A DNA stretch of 64,000 bases from Procambarus clarkii (GCF_040958095.1 NC_091219.1:23949702-24013701); one strand, 5' to 3'. Counted from the first letter of the stretch, positions 20,707 through 33,239 are shown. Program-made: numbers and translations. Notes: generated by a model not told the origin, from the sequence alone.

Positions 20707-23700
20707 CTGGAGAAAAAGAATTCTCATCAATAAAGACACTTCTGTAAATTTCCTTTAAAGAAAACTGCTAAAACTAGATAGGTACAGTATTATTTTTTTT
20801 TTACTAAAGTCATTTCAATAAACAATATTAAGATTGTTTATATCTGCGAGGGCTGCCTCAGCTGCTTCCCAAACTTAAGCGCTGGTACTGTCAAACCTTA
20901 GGAAATCCCACCAGACCCATAACCCACCCTGATATACCAGGAGCCAGGATCAAAATCTGACTCTCTCTCTATGAGGCAAGGGGAGCGTGAGGATCAATGC
21001 TCAACCCAAAATGGAAGAAAAACCTCCAGAAATTATAGGGACAGCAAAACAAATGACTGCTTGAAAAAATTAGGAACTGAGAGATACACATGGCAAATGA
21101 TTGTTGCCTGGCATAAATATTCTAACCATGATGCGCCTGATTGCCACTAAACGGTAGTTCAAATCACAAGGATTCTAGCAGCCTGCCACCTCACATATTT
21201 GTTTGGTCACTATTCTGGACACACTGATGGTGAGCAATGATTTCCCTTCCTGGTCGTTGGCTTGCCCTGGCCTCGCCAGAAATACTCACTCCGAGGGTTT
21301 CAGGTTCCTACTCTACAAGGTGACTCCTCGAGTTACCTCGGTTCTGTGTAGAGTGTGGCACCTACTTTCAACTGAGAGGCCTGTTGATGGAGAATTTAGT
21401 AGTCATCTGTGTGCTTGTACTTAACTGTGACTAGCACTTCTCATTGTGTATGTTGGGGGCCTTGCACACTTACCATGGGTGTACTGTACTTGGGTCATGT
21501 ACAAGACTGTTGTTTTTCAAAGCTTCATGTTTTCCCTTGCCAGGTGTTTACAGTTGAGATTTAGTGTCTGACCCACCAAGATGTTTCTCTTGCACCTGGC
21601 ATGCCTACATGACATTTTGGGTAGCTATTTCCTTAATTCCTATTTATTATCTATTTATACATAAACTGTGCAAGAAGGTACAATGGGCTGTGAAAGTACG
21701 TATGTTGGTGATTATGTTTCTTTACCTCATCTGTGTTGTAAGTCGGGCAGTTATGGCTACCTTGTCTGATTCCATATTTGACTGTGCTGCCAGCATTCTG
21801 CTTAGTGTAGCAGACCCCTCACTTTGTGCCCCTGTAGGCTGCAGTGGGACTGCATTTGTGGTAGATATTGTGGGTTTGCTCCCATGATGGGGTGGCTGTA
21901 GGCCTCTGCTCTTTCTGGGGAATCATTTTCTCTTCTTCAGTTCTGGGTTTGCACCTTTGAGGATGGTTGGTCTTTAGAGTACAAAGCAGTGGTTCTGGCT
22001 TATCTCCTTGCCTTTGAAGTACTGTAAGGTGTTCTACAGGATCATATGCCAGGCTTTACTGCTCTGCTGGAAGTGGTCCAACAGGATTTTGGAGGAAGGG
22101 ATGGTGGGGTAGGGGTTGTTGGCTGGAAGATTGGTTGGGTAGGGGAGGTGTGTGAGCATACTTTATGTTTTCCATAGTTGGGACAAAAAGCCTGTTAGGC
22201 ATATTGAGATCTCCCTATGTCAACTATCTGCCATTTCCCAAAATGCAACCCACAACAGTTAACCAACTCATGGGTACCTATTTACAACCAGGGTTAGCCA
22301 GTGGTGATTTTCAACGATTTGAGTATGAAATTCAATGTGATACAACTAGCAAAGGATACAGGAACTGGGATATCACTCTGAACAAGTCTTTCAGTTAAAA
22401 GATCAAGCACAAGAGAAGATAAAACTAGTGAATGAACACTGAACCTAATCACCAATAACTGATAAAGTTTACAAGGAGCCACAGACAGGACAGTGACTTG
22501 ACACAACTCTCAGTGCAATCCTGAAAATGGAGTAAAATTCCAAATCATCCTGAGCTGAAACAGTTCAAACAAATTACTAACTACTATCCTCCCAGTCAAC
22601 AGGTCTCGCTCGGTGATGGAGTTCTGATGAGACTTGAACCCATTACGGAAGATGAGACTAGTGGTGAGAATTCTTTGCAAACAATATCAAGGAAGGAAAC
22701 CCTTAAACTACCACTATGGTGATGGCTGGTAACACGACACAAATTGAATAACTTGCACACTTTGGAAATCCTTTAAAAATTTACTCCTATACATGGGCCA
22801 ACTAGCCCGAATGAATGCTAAATGATCATCTTTGAGAATGATTTGTTTCCACAGAACATCATGTGAGGCATGACAGTCTGAACACCACGCTAGCAAGTGA
22901 GGTGGCCTCCTCACCAGGGCCTAATGTGGTAGTTAATTTTTTTTTTTTTGTAGTTTGGCACTTTCCAAGACATTACTGATGAGGGAGGAGCTATCAGGAG
23001 AAAGTGCCAAGCCATTACGACTGGCCTCGCCAGAAATACTCACTCTGAGGGGTTCACATTTCTACTCTACAAAAAATCAAACGTGGAGTTTGAGTGTTTT
23101 TTTCTTAGGGGGGTTACTCTTTTCAATGCACTTTTGGGCAGTTTGTCTCAGTACTGGATTTATTTCTGGCCTCCATGTATACCCCAGAGTGGGCAAGGGG
23201 GGATTTTCAAAGACCCTTATCCCTAGCGGGAAGTCTCACAGGTGTCAAGTGTTGGCTAGTCTGCATATTAATGGCCAGAACATAAGCAGAAGAAAGTTAA
23301 AGATGAGTGACAAAAACTAAATAACAATGTCCTGTTAAATAGAATATATGTACTGTATCACTATACTCGTATTTCTTGTACAGTACTTACCTCACACTCC
23401 TGAAGCTTTACAAACTATTGTTAACCACTAACTCACTGGCTATTAGAGGAATGACTCCTAAAGACAAAAACTTTGTATCCTGAACTACAATACAAATCTA
23501 CGCATAATTTTAGTTCAAACTACTTACTGGCAACTGGTGTACATAGAATAGTGATGATTATATCTTTAGCCACAATTCCAGCTTTGCTACTTTAGCAACT
23601 TCAACTTTGCTAATGAATTTTCACAACAAATAAAATACTGTACTACATAGTTAGGTTACCTCGGCACTCCTTGGTCTTTCATGGGATGCTCCACTTTTTG

Positions 23701-26700
23701 CTATAGCCTTCTCAAATGGATCATTAACATCGTCTTCCCAGTCAAAACTCGGAACACTCCTCACTGAAAATGTAATACAGTACTGTATGTATTATAAGCT
23801 TCGTGAGGCATTGGAAATATATGAGAAATTATATTACAATAAGAAAATTTAAATCTAGGATGCAGTAAAGAATGATACAAGATTTGTATATTGTATACCA
23901 TTCACTGAATTCCTACTTTAAACAAACCCCAGTCCAACTGAAGGATTTCAATTCAGTTAGAGCCAGATGGAATTTTTAGGTATCTGGACAATCCAGAAAT
24001 TCCTGCCAAATCAGACTGACAGTGCTAATTCAAATATACAGAACTTATGGAATATTATTATTTAAATAACAAAGTTCATAGAGAATGAGTCCGGAGAGTA
24101 ATGAGCATGTATAATCAGCAGGGTTTTGTTAAATGTTGTGAATCTTTTTCAAAGGAAATTAGTGCATTATTAACCCCTTGGGTTGCACCCATTTATACCA
24201 GATGATGTCCTGGTGCACAAGAGGTGTGGCAGGGAAGGGGGGGAGAATTCCATTAAAATTATTTTACTCTTAACCCTTACACTGCTACAGCCTGGGATGT
24301 AAATGTGGTTATTAGCTTGGGCTGGGTGAAAATATATTTGAATTTTGTGAAAATTAATATTAAATATTAAACAAATCTCCAACTTATTGGCTTCAGCGTC
24401 ATGAAAGTTTCATCCCAATATTTTCAGAAATGGATTTTAGAATTTTTTTTTTAAGAATGTTTTGTTGATAAGGAGAACAGCTCCTATTAATTGGAATTGA
24501 GGAATAATGCAGTAATAAGGAGATGCAAGCACCTGTCCAATGCACAAAGAAGAATAGTAGTAGTTAAAAGTTCCCACAAAGTGGATATGCAGCTGGTGCT
24601 TTTATAGAATTGCTGAGTAATACATAATAACACAAATAATAGTGAGTAAGTATGTTATTATGCTCTATTTTGTTTTATACAGTATCATACAAATACAATG
24701 TTCAATACCTATTACTTTCACCAAAGTTCACAATATTTTTTTTTTTAGGGGAAATTTCTGTTTTTTGTGTTTTTTTTCTTCTTTGTTTATTATGTGATTT
24801 TGTTGTAACCTCTACAACTGGGAGAATGTATACTTTTCCATAACTATGTTCAGAATGAATTAAATTGGTCAACAAATAAATCAGTCATAACTAGCAGAAC
24901 TTGGGACTTTGAATTTTTTTTGGCTGATTTTTTTCACAGATTTCAAACTCTATTTTTCTTGTTTCTGTAGATTGTTTTGATGATTAGGGACCAGATTAGG
25001 GCTTTTTGACTTACATAAAGTATACCCTAAATATATCCCCTAAATCATTATAATTATCCCTATATTTTGTGTTTTTGGGGGGGTTACTTTTTCTTGACTT
25101 CATTTCAACACATATTGACCTATAACTTTCACATATTCGAGTACGAATGCCAAACAATGTTTATTATATTAAAACATACAAGTAAATTAATGAATTAGAA
25201 CTACCTTATACATTGTCGATAACTTCAACTTCAATTATCTCTAAAACTAGAGTTTCAATATTGAGTCAGCTTCCAAAAATTCAGTTTCTGACCAATTCTC
25301 ACTATTTTTACATAGAGTGTGCACCGCTGTCTGTTCTACAATCACATTAGGATGGATTTTTCATAAACACTAAACCTTTTGAGTGCTATTTTGGTTCATA
25401 TTTCAAATGACATCTTGATGATTTTTTTTTGCAGTAAACTAAACTGACAATCTATATTCTAAATCTATTAAAATGAAGATCATATATCATTCTGAAAGCA
25501 TAATAACACCTAATGAACAATTGGCGACGTTAAATATTTTTGCAGCTGATCTGAAAATCTGAAATTTTCAATATTAAATTTTATAAATATTTTTAATTTT
25601 CTTGTTTTTCAAGTTATGTTGACGATCATTTAAACAAAGCTGGAGTGTTTGCCTAGTAGATTATGCACAAAAAAAATTGAAAGCGTTAGAACAAGTTTGA
25701 AAAATTTAACTTATGGTACCATTAGCCCTTGGCGTATATATATACTCCATGCGCAGTTTAAGGGTTAATATTGTTAAAATGCATTCCCTGATCACAGGAA
25801 AAACAAATGATATTATTTTGGTCATGGTGGAATGAGGAAACCTAGCAATAAAGTTGCAACTCACAAGTGTTCATGGAACAATTGCCCTGAGCTTGGCATG
25901 GGGCAGGTGTTAGAGCAAAGAAATTTTTACATATTTCAGATATTTTTACATATTTATTTCAATGTCACTTATTTATTTTTCACTGTTTTTTTGCAGTAAT
26001 ATTATTCAATTATGTGTCATTTAAGAAATTCATATAATAAAATGAGCAAAACATACAGTATATCCATGTCACTAATGTGTGAACAATTATATATTCTTTG
26101 ATATACAGTAGTCATATGTGGCAGAATGTATGCCATGCACCCAACGAAAAGAAGGGACAGTCTGCTCACCAGGATGACTCCAACACCTCGTAACGCACTC
26201 AATAATAAAAGTTGCACTGAACTCAAATGAGACAGCGTCCATTATCGAGGCAAAATCTGGGTCACGTAGGAGGGAAGCCGCAATGGCCTCCCGAACATCC
26301 TTAAGCGGGATGTGGGAAGCAGAAAACCTCCAGAAGGGACCAAAGTACACGAGGGAACTGGGAACCGAACTCGGGGAGGAGCTGTATCCACATCAATCTC
26401 GTACAAGGAGGGGAGGATAAGAAAGCACCTCCCCCTGTAACAACAAACCCCGTGCCATGGGTACCAACACCCAAGCGGAGTCAAGCGAGGCCCAAGTCCC
26501 CCAAGACAACTCCTTTCTCGCCCTGGGATCTTCTATGTCAGGATCCGGAGCAGAGCCGACCTCCAAACCCTCTGCCCCTGAAGAAAAAGCAGAGTCCACC
26601 AGAATGGCTGCAAAGAAAGGGGGCCCGCTGGTCAGACCCAGAAGCCCCGGCAGGAGGAGCCGGCTCAAATGCCTCCGTCGCCGAACCGGATGGGGCAGCC

Positions 26701-28331
26701 CCCAAAACCCCCAGTCTCTCGCAAGCAGGACAACAACAGGGAAAGGACCAGGGAACACAGACGAAACCAAAGTCAAAGTAACTAACGCCCCCAAGTCTGG
26801 ATCCCCATAACCAAAACGGGGCAGCTGTGGAGCATCCGGAAAGGCAACCAACCTAGTGCGCTGCAGCAACCTAAACCTTGCATGCAACACCGATGCTGCC
26901 TGCACCCGATCAACAGTATTATCAGACTGGGTGAATTGGAGAACCAGCAAGGAACACCACTCGCAGAACTCTGAATCAAAGGTGTCATCAACCCAACAGG
27001 CAGCATGACGGGAGGCAAAAACAGTGAGTGTCACCCTAAGACAAGGGGACAGAGCAACCTTTGAACTCCCACAGAGCGAGATGGGACCCAGAGGACGCAT
27101 TCATTGGACCAATGAGCCCCAATGGGTTTTTATAGAGCTCTTAGGCTGACTGCTAAGGGAAACCCAGGCAAGGAACTGCTAACCGGTGACCCAAACAACC
27201 AAGAGAACAATTACTGTAAAGCTGAACTCCTGCGATGTGTACAATCACAGGGGCCTAGCGGGGAACCACCAGAATAGCAGAGGGTGAACTATGACTAAGG
27301 GGCAGACCCCCACCAGGCAAAAAACAAAAATAAAAGAAAACCCCTGCAAAAGTACGTCTCCAGGGGGAACAGAACCAGCCGCTATGATATTATTAGACAA
27401 GCTGCACAGTACCTTGCACCCCTATCAGCAACAATACTACCTCCTACCCAAGGTCAAACAGCAGCCAAGAAAACCCTAGCTGACCCCAAGGGCGGGCAAT
27501 CACTGAACAACAAAAGACCCGTACGGAGGTAGTTCCTGAACGACTTGTAGAAAAGAACCCCAAGCCGCATGGCCAGTACTTACAGGGCACCTAGAGAAGA
27601 TGACCCTAGGCACATGCAGCCACAGTACTTTTTGAATTACTCCTGGCTCGCACACAACAACACAGCAGAACAACCCTGCAAGGCACAGCACTGCTCAGAA
27701 TCAGGATCCAGAGTTGAATGACCACCACACAACACATCAGCCTCAGAACTGAGGTTGGATGGTCGGTGCAAGGGGTGGTCTGGGGGCCCCCCCTTCCCCC
27801 TCTCCTGGGAAGGGGGAAGTTGCGTAGACAGGCAGCATGGCTGTGGGAGTGATGTCATGCTTGTTTTCTTGTTTTCAGATTGGGGAGTTCTGCTTAGTAG
27901 TTCGGTTTTCGGTAGCAATGTTTCACCAGTTGGGGGTCTGTTTTGGGATGCCTACCTTCTGCGTGCCTAACCCAGACACAGAATGGCAGACATAGAATGC
28001 TTCGAACCACATGGGGGTTTCTATAGCCCATTGCTCATCATGCCTCTCTGAGGGGACCAGGTTCTGGCTCATTTGTCCCCAGTAGGCTAGAACTCCAATC
28101 GAATTGACTGACACCACGGTCTAATATGCACATATTGGTCCCGGTATAGCTTCAGAGAGCCGGAGGGTTCTCCACAGAAAAGTATATTAAACAAACACAA
28201 ATGCATTATCCTTAATACGTACTTTGTTCGACCATTTCTTCAACCTGTTTGATGCAATTTTTCTGGCTCTCTGAGATCACCTCCTGAGAACTCTCATTCT
28301 CCGTCAGTTCTTGCAAAGCTTCACTACTCAT
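18013..28331 (-). CDS. ZAP/PARP12-like CCCH-WWE-PARP gene, copy A (three coding exons)
   Basis: The predicted product has about 968 residues, encoded by exons 28223-28331, 23660-23763 and 18013-20706. Splice sites and phases agree (phase 1, then phase 0), and the start Met lies at the beginning of the first coding exon. Domains by residue: RG-rich tail (about 72-105), winged-helix-like segment (188-245), four CCCH fingers (247-372), Ser/Lys-rich linker, fifth CCCH finger (about 551-570), two WWE modules (565-750) and a PARP domain (780-968). The catalytic His856 (LFHGT) and Tyr889 (GRGTYFS) are present; the third triad position is probably Val964, so mono- and not poly-ADP-ribosylation is expected. 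In vertebrates this layout belongs to ZC3HAV1 and PARP12, which bind viral RNA and ADP-ribose in cytoplasm, granules or Golgi. A cytoplasmic antiviral or stress role here is inference. It is the most divergent of the three copies. Orthology to one vertebrate gene cannot be assigned from sequence alone. Confidence 0.85.
20707..23659 (-). other. Copy A intron 2 and its repeats
   Basis: The intron starts with GTAACC at its minus-strand 5' end and ends TTCTCCAG. It holds a LINE 3'-end scrap (about 21640-21700, TTTATACATAAACTGTGCAA), a truncated minus-strand SINE (about 22167-22300) and a 40-bp block (TGGCCTCGCCAGAAATACTC) present at both 21267 and 23025. The ORFs in it show no known domain. Confidence 0.6.
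23660..23763 (-). CDS. Copy A coding exon 2 (104 bp)
   Basis: It is bounded on the minus strand by an ATTTTCAG acceptor and a GAG|GTAACC donor. The frame that joins both neighbours encodes RSVPSFDWEDDVNDPFEKAI and then a short basic end (SHERPRSAE). There is no known domain; it is acidic, then basic. It ends in phase 0, so GAG joins GAA of the long exon directly. The exact phase fit on both sides makes chance unlikely. Confidence 0.8.
24270..25768. mobile_element. Candidate non-autonomous piggyBac-like element in copy A intron 1
   Basis: The left end TTAACCCTTACACTGC and the right end, inverted, TTAACCCTTAAACTGC differ by one base and begin with TTAA, the known piggyBac target and terminal pattern. 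The 1.5-kb interior is AT-rich, with no transposase frame. A second TTAACCCC start lies outside it at 24170, so the true left edge could differ. Confidence 0.55.
26090..28185 (-). mobile_element. DIRS-like retrotransposon fossil in copy A intron 1
   Basis: A GC-rich block in the same orientation as the host gene. Its right end (about 27830-28185) matches the terminal-repeat blocks at 15690-15935 and 58265-58795 (GAGCCGGAGGGTTCTCCACA). The part at about 26090-27240 looks like the gag-like front region of such elements and resembles the front part of the 14.3-15.9 kb fossil. The enzyme region is absent. It is broken and old. Confidence 0.6.
28223..28331 (-). CDS. Copy A first coding exon with start codon (109 bp)
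   Basis: On the minus strand, TTTTATCACAG precedes ATGAGTAGTGAAGC, and the exon closes at GAACAAA|GTACGT. It encodes MSSEALQELTENESSQEVIS and then a Lys/Glu-rich end (CIKQVEEMVEQ), which looks helical. Its last base completes a Met codon with the next exon. The acceptor directly in front of the ATG implies an upstream non-coding exon. Confidence 0.78.
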
Positions 28332-29040
28332 CTGTGATAAAATAATAAGATTAACATTAACTTGCCTCATAAAGATTAAAAGCAGAATTCACCCCTGTTT
28401 CTCTGGTTGAATTTTACAGCTAAAGTCACTAATGTACAAAAACTGATAAATATATGCAATTAAAATGGCAAAATTGCTGAAATAACAATGCCTTAACCTT
28501 AGCCTAAGTGAAGTTCAGCAGACTGGTTAGGTTAATCTACATGATACAGTATTACCCTTTTGTTACAGTGCATAATATAGGTCTGGAAAATTAAATTAAG
28601 TCAAGAACTAATGCAATGGGTAAAACTTAAGGGATTTAATTCTGTTCTTTTATGCTTTGGAAAACCATGTTCTATTATAAAAATATGCAATTAACATATT
28701 TCATTAACTTATTATAGCACAGTACTGTACTATATTTACACAAATGTAAGTAATACTATACATATTTGTTTGTCCTCTTGAACACAACCAGACCCTATCT
28801 AATGATGTTATTATTTTTCTGAGCAAGGACCCCCCTCAGTAACTCCAGTAAGCCACAGCACTGGGTCCACCTGAACCATGCAAGGCACTGAATGACACTG
28901 ACCCATACTGCATAGAAGAAGGCACTGTACCTTAATTTATGAACAAGAAAATATATCAAAGCACTCAACACCTCTTCAAATAGTGTTCATTGAAATCTTT
29001 AACAGCCAAAATGTTTATTGAATTTACATCAAGTAATTAC
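28332..29040. other. Upstream of copy A start exon, no repeat recognised
   Basis: AT-rich sequence, probably the 5' UTR intron of copy A. No other gene is visible. Confidence 0.4.
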
Positions 29041-29047
29041 CACTTAC

Positions 29048-29137
29048 ACCGACCAGCCCCAGACGACAGCGGCAGCTAGGACTACCGAGCTGTGGGAGGT
29101 GGCTATCTGTACTTTGTGTCTGGCATCCATTGTGTTA
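29048..29137 (-). other. Candidate 5' UTR exon of copy A
   Basis: This is a CpG-bearing island of about 90 bp in AT-rich DNA. On the minus strand it ends with a perfect GTAAGT donor (29042-29047) in the right position for splicing to the acceptor at 28332. It contains a short upstream ATG frame (MDARHKVQIATSHSSVVLAA). Without transcript data it could equally be a chance GC patch. Confidence 0.3.
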
Positions 29138-30425
29138 CACAAATTTAAAGATACTGATCAAGTGAAAGATCAATATTCTTGAATCTTGGACTCTATGTAG
29201 GGTGATACATGTTTTAAATGTTCACTGAATGTATAGTGTCTGTCATTTTGCCTGCCACTGAACTTTGCCAACTGCTTCAACTTAGTTGCTGTGTTCTCTT
29301 CCCTGGTGCTAATTGTGATCCAACAGAGTTGCAGTATCTCCTTTGAGGCTGCTCAGAATCCTTCAGGCTGAGCCAACACTTTTTGAGTCAGGCCTTAATC
29401 TTAACAGTGCTTTGGAATTAATGATGTTGCAGAACTAAGGCTTTTGTAGTAGGATTTAATTACAGACTAATGTATTGTATTATTTTGAGCAAGGTGCCTC
29501 ATTAGTTGTTAATATGCCATCCATTTTGGATGGATGTTTACATTTTTGTACTTTATGAACTTTTGGCTTATTTATGCATCAATGTACATTCCAAGCATTT
29601 TAGCTTCATTCTGTGCTAAATATATGGTTGGAAAGTTAAGTAAGCATTCAACTTTAATGTTAAAATAGGTGCTTTAACAACCAGAACAGAAAAATGGACT
29701 TAAATTTGATTTAAAATAACTGTGATTTGTATTGGAAAGTGGTTATTCAATTCTACAAGTCGCTGGTGCATCCCATCTGATCAACTATAACCAAGCACAG
29801 AAACACCACCTTCAAAAGGACATACAGTACTGTACTTACATCCTGATCTTAGAGGAAGATCAGCAGTCTCGGGTTGGGTCTAGATTATTATTTCAGAAGT
29901 CTTAAGTTCAGAGCCTCTTTTTGTCAGTGATTTTTCTCACATGTGATCTCTTGAGCACCATCTATTGATGGTTGTGTAACAAACTGAAAGATTGATTGGA
30001 GAGTTTAGAGTTACAGTACAGTATCTTGAATTAAAATTTTTTTCCTTCTGATATTTGGATTCCGAAAAACCAGCATTTAGTTGTCAATCAGGTTTGAATA
30101 CTTCTTTGCTTTCAGTATACTGTTCATTACTTCTTGTAACCTGATTATTATAAGTATAGTATACATCAGAAATAACATGGTTAGAACTGAAAATACAGCG
30201 CTTAATAGACCTATGGCCAATTACCATAGGAGGCCAGACACACGGAGACTGGGCATGTCTGGATACTAACATCTGACATCCCATGTTTTGTGCCATACAT
30301 CATGGAAACCAGTGAGTTTTAAGATCTGATTTACATATAGAATGTAGCATGGTATTTCTTTTTTGGATAAGTGACCTTCCCAGGTGATCTGTAGTTAATT
30401 TTCCCTTCCAGAGACACAGATGGTA
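29138..30425. other. Intergenic stretch, no gene seen
   Basis: AT-rich; the short ORFs at 30081-30296 overlap on opposite strands and have no known similarity. It probably contains the promoter side of copy A, but no core promoter element stands out. Confidence 0.35.
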
Positions 30426-30429
30426 CGTC

Positions 30430-30780
30430 ATATTCTGCACTGATAGCTTGACACATCATCTTACACCTCAACCCATTCTCCTGTTTAGATGAGTCATTTT
30501 TGTAGCTATGTGCACCATAGTACAGATTGACATACTAAGCAATTAGAAAGTAGAATTTTTACTATTCACTTTATAGTAAAAAAAAAATGAAGCTAAAAAC
30601 AAACTTAAATATTCTTAGGCCAAGTATAGCACACACATGTACTATATTAGGCCTAGGAAGGTTAGGTTAGGTTAGTTTAGTTTGTCTTTGCAATATAAGT
30701 AGAAAATAGTTTTCCGGGTCATCCAAATTCAATAGTACTGTACCCATTTCTACTTTGTAAGTGTTGTACATTGGTATATG
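30430..30780 (-). repeat. Dispersed repeat 'Y', inverted copy
   Basis: It contains GAAGCTAAAAACAAACTTAA, GCACACACATGTACTATATT and AGGCCTAGGAA. These match, inverted, the repeat at 41165-41700. A TTAGG-like triplet (GGTTAGGTTAGGTTAG) lies at 30660-30675. Confidence 0.55.
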
Positions 30781-30796
30781 TACTATGGTCCTCATT

Positions 30797-31015
30797 GTAT
30801 TTATTTATATACAAGAAGGTACATTGGGTTTATGAGAGTACAGAGACTTGAAGTTTTATATTCTTGTAAAGCCACTAGCACGCATCTTTCATCCTTCCTA
30901 TAAGTACAGTACAAAACAGGAGGATAGGCTGTACACCTAGTATTACTCTTCCTAGGTATTGACCTATCTGTCAGCCTAAACTTCACGATCCTACAGCTTC
31001 CCAAGTGGAATAGAT
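30797..31015 (-). repeat. LINE-tail repeat, first of a direct pair
   Basis: It starts TTTATTTATATACAAGAAGG and runs to TTCCCAAGTGGAATAGATTT. About 220 bp are repeated at 31067-31292 with scattered changes. The beginning is the 3' end of the 60936-63471 LINE family, inverted. Confidence 0.75.
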
Positions 31016-31066
31016 TTTATTGATTTATTTTTTATTTTATTACTGTTATGTACAGTATTTATATAT

Positions 31067-31292
31067 TTTATTTATTTTTATTAATTTATGTACACAGAAC
31101 ATTGGGTTTATGCGAGTACAGAGACTTGAAGTTTTATATTCTTGTAAAGCCACTAGCATGCATCATTCATCGTTCCTATAAGTACTATCAAAACATGAAG
31201 ATTGGTTGTACATCTAGTACTGTATTACCTTTCCTAGGTATTGACCCATCTGTCAGCCTAAACTTCACGATCCTACAGCTTCCCAAGTGGAA
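31067..31292 (-). repeat. LINE-tail repeat, second of a direct pair
   Basis: A direct repeat of 30797-31015, sharing GAGACTTGAAGTTTTATATT and TGACCCATCTGTCAGCCTAA-type segments. The gap between the two copies is only about 50 bp. Confidence 0.75.
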
Positions 31293-31410
31293 TAAATTTT
31301 GGTTATATTAGCACAGCATTGGCAGTCAACTTGCCACGGCAACTTTAATTTCCAACAAAATAGATTTTTTTATCATACAGGTCTTTTATTAATTTCATTT
31401 TATTTAATTG

Positions 31411-31541
31411 TATTTATTTATATACAAGATGTACATTGGGTTTGTGAGAATACATAACATTGGGCTTTGCAAGAATATACAAGCACCAATGTTATGTACT
31501 CTCACAAACCCAATGTACTTCTTGTATATAAATAAATAAAA
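31411..31541. repeat. Inverted repeat made of two LINE 3' ends
   Basis: TATTTATTTATATACAAGAT with CATTGGGTTTGTGAGA is mirrored by TCTCACAAACCCAATGTACT with TTGTATATAAATAAATA. The arms are about 55-60 bp with a short spacer. Confidence 0.85.
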
Positions 31542-31544
31542 TGA

Positions 31545-32580
31545 AATAATTTAAATAAGAACTGTAGATAAAGGGACAGTAGCCCAGGGACGACCAACTC
31601 GGTAAAATTACATTCAACTAAAACAAATATTATGGCCTAGTTCCTGGTCTCCAAAACTTGCCACAATTACCCACAGGATGGGTCTGAAGTATCATAAATG
31701 ACCCTAAATAATATTTAGATTTTTTATTCAGGTAAAGGTACATACATACATACATTGACTGGTAATCTATGTGCTGGGGCTGTACAAGTGTTTTAGTACC
31801 GTTTTCAACCTGAGTACATGGATTACATTATCTGTATCCATCATGTAGTCCTCCGCTGATAAGTTTCTCTGGTAATGACTTCATCGTCTCTTCCAGTTAA
31901 GGATCTTTACTATTTTGGAATTGTTAGGTAAGGCTATACTGTATAGTCTATACGAAAGTCAGGTTAGGCTACACAGATTATATGAAGGTTGGCTTAGGCC
32001 TTAAGCCACTAAACGCTGTGTGTCAGCAGAGGCTTTGCATGAATGTAAAAATACCAGTTTTATGTAATCTGAACCATTTTACCTTGCAAATAAATAAATA
32101 AATAAATATAATAATAATAATAATAATAATATTAATAATAGGCTATATGAAGGTTGGCTTAAGCTGGTCGAGTTCTTAAAACTTACCTTTAAACAGTAGT
32201 GTAGTTGTGATATATGAAAGTTTGCCAAGATTTTACTACTCCAAAGTTATGAGGATATATTTAAGTCTGACGTAGTACTGTCTTCAGGCTGCTGGTCGCC
32301 CTTCACGAACACTATATGTCCCACAATACACCAGGATCAGAAATGTCTGAAATGGCTCCAATGTCTTCCTGGTGATATATTGCCTCCATACACACAGGTC
32401 TGGGCTTGTCTTAAGGCTTGGTGGGGTGTGTGGGAGCATTTACGTGAGGGAGGGTGCGCGTGCCAGCACACACGAGGTAAGGGAGCAGACTGGTGTGGGT
32501 GAGGGACGGGCCGCTGGGGGAGCAGACACACCCTGGTCGTGAACAGAACCCGTCCGTCTGTCTATTCCCCCGTCGTGTTG
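31545..32580. other. Intergenic stretch with simple repeats
   Basis: It contains a LINE-tail scrap (about 31725-31770), AATA/ATAATA microsatellites at 32085-32140 and a twice-used GGCTATATGAAGGTTGGCTTA-like motif near 31975 and 32145 (written here with one base of variation). No gene is evident. Confidence 0.45.
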
Positions 32581-32584
32581 GTGT

Positions 32585-32885
32585 CGCTCCCTCCCCCCCC
32601 CCCCCCCCTGCCACGGGTAATGGTACGCCTCCTTCTGCCCCTAGTAATGGTACGCCTCCCCCCTGTCTCTGCTAATGGTACAGTTCCCCCCTGCCACGGT
32701 TAATGGTACGCCTCCCCCCCTGTCTCTGGTAACGGTATGCCTCCCCCCCCCTGTCTCTGGTAACGGTATGCCTCCCCCCCCCTGTCCCTGGTAATGGTAC
32801 TCCTCCCTGCCCCTGGTAATGGTACGCCTCCCCTGTGCCGCTGGTACTGGTACGCCTCCCCCGTGCCGCTGGTAATGGTACGTAG
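32585..32885. repeat. GC-rich minisatellite, unit about 28-31 bp
   Basis: About ten imperfect units with the core GGTAATGGTACGCCTCC are separated by C runs and CTGTCTCT or CTGCC. ORFs on both strands are repeat-driven. Confidence 0.85.
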
Positions 32886-33239
32886 GTCGGGATTTGCTCT
32901 CCAGTTCACTGTTTCATATATATATAAGAGTACACTTTAGAGGATGAGCATTGACAATATAAATCTAACATATTCAAAGATTTAAGGGGCCGAGTGTTGT
33001 CTGGGGCTTGAGATATAAATATCCTGGCCTTTAATATGTATTTTTTTTCAGAAAGGTGGCGAAAATCGGTCTTTGAATTAGTTACTCCTATGTCCAACAT
33101 GCTGCGACTTACACAATATTTATAATGTTTTAACCCAATATAATGCCACAAACGTATATGTCCCCCCCCCCAATTACGTTGCTGCAGTTGCATGAGAGTT
33201 GCGGTATAAACGTATACTGTGTGTGGAGTTATACGTATA

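Noticed and set aside
30657-30680. GGTTAGGTTAGG as an interstitial telomere repeat
   Set aside because: Only about three units, and part of dispersed repeat Y; too short to mean anything.
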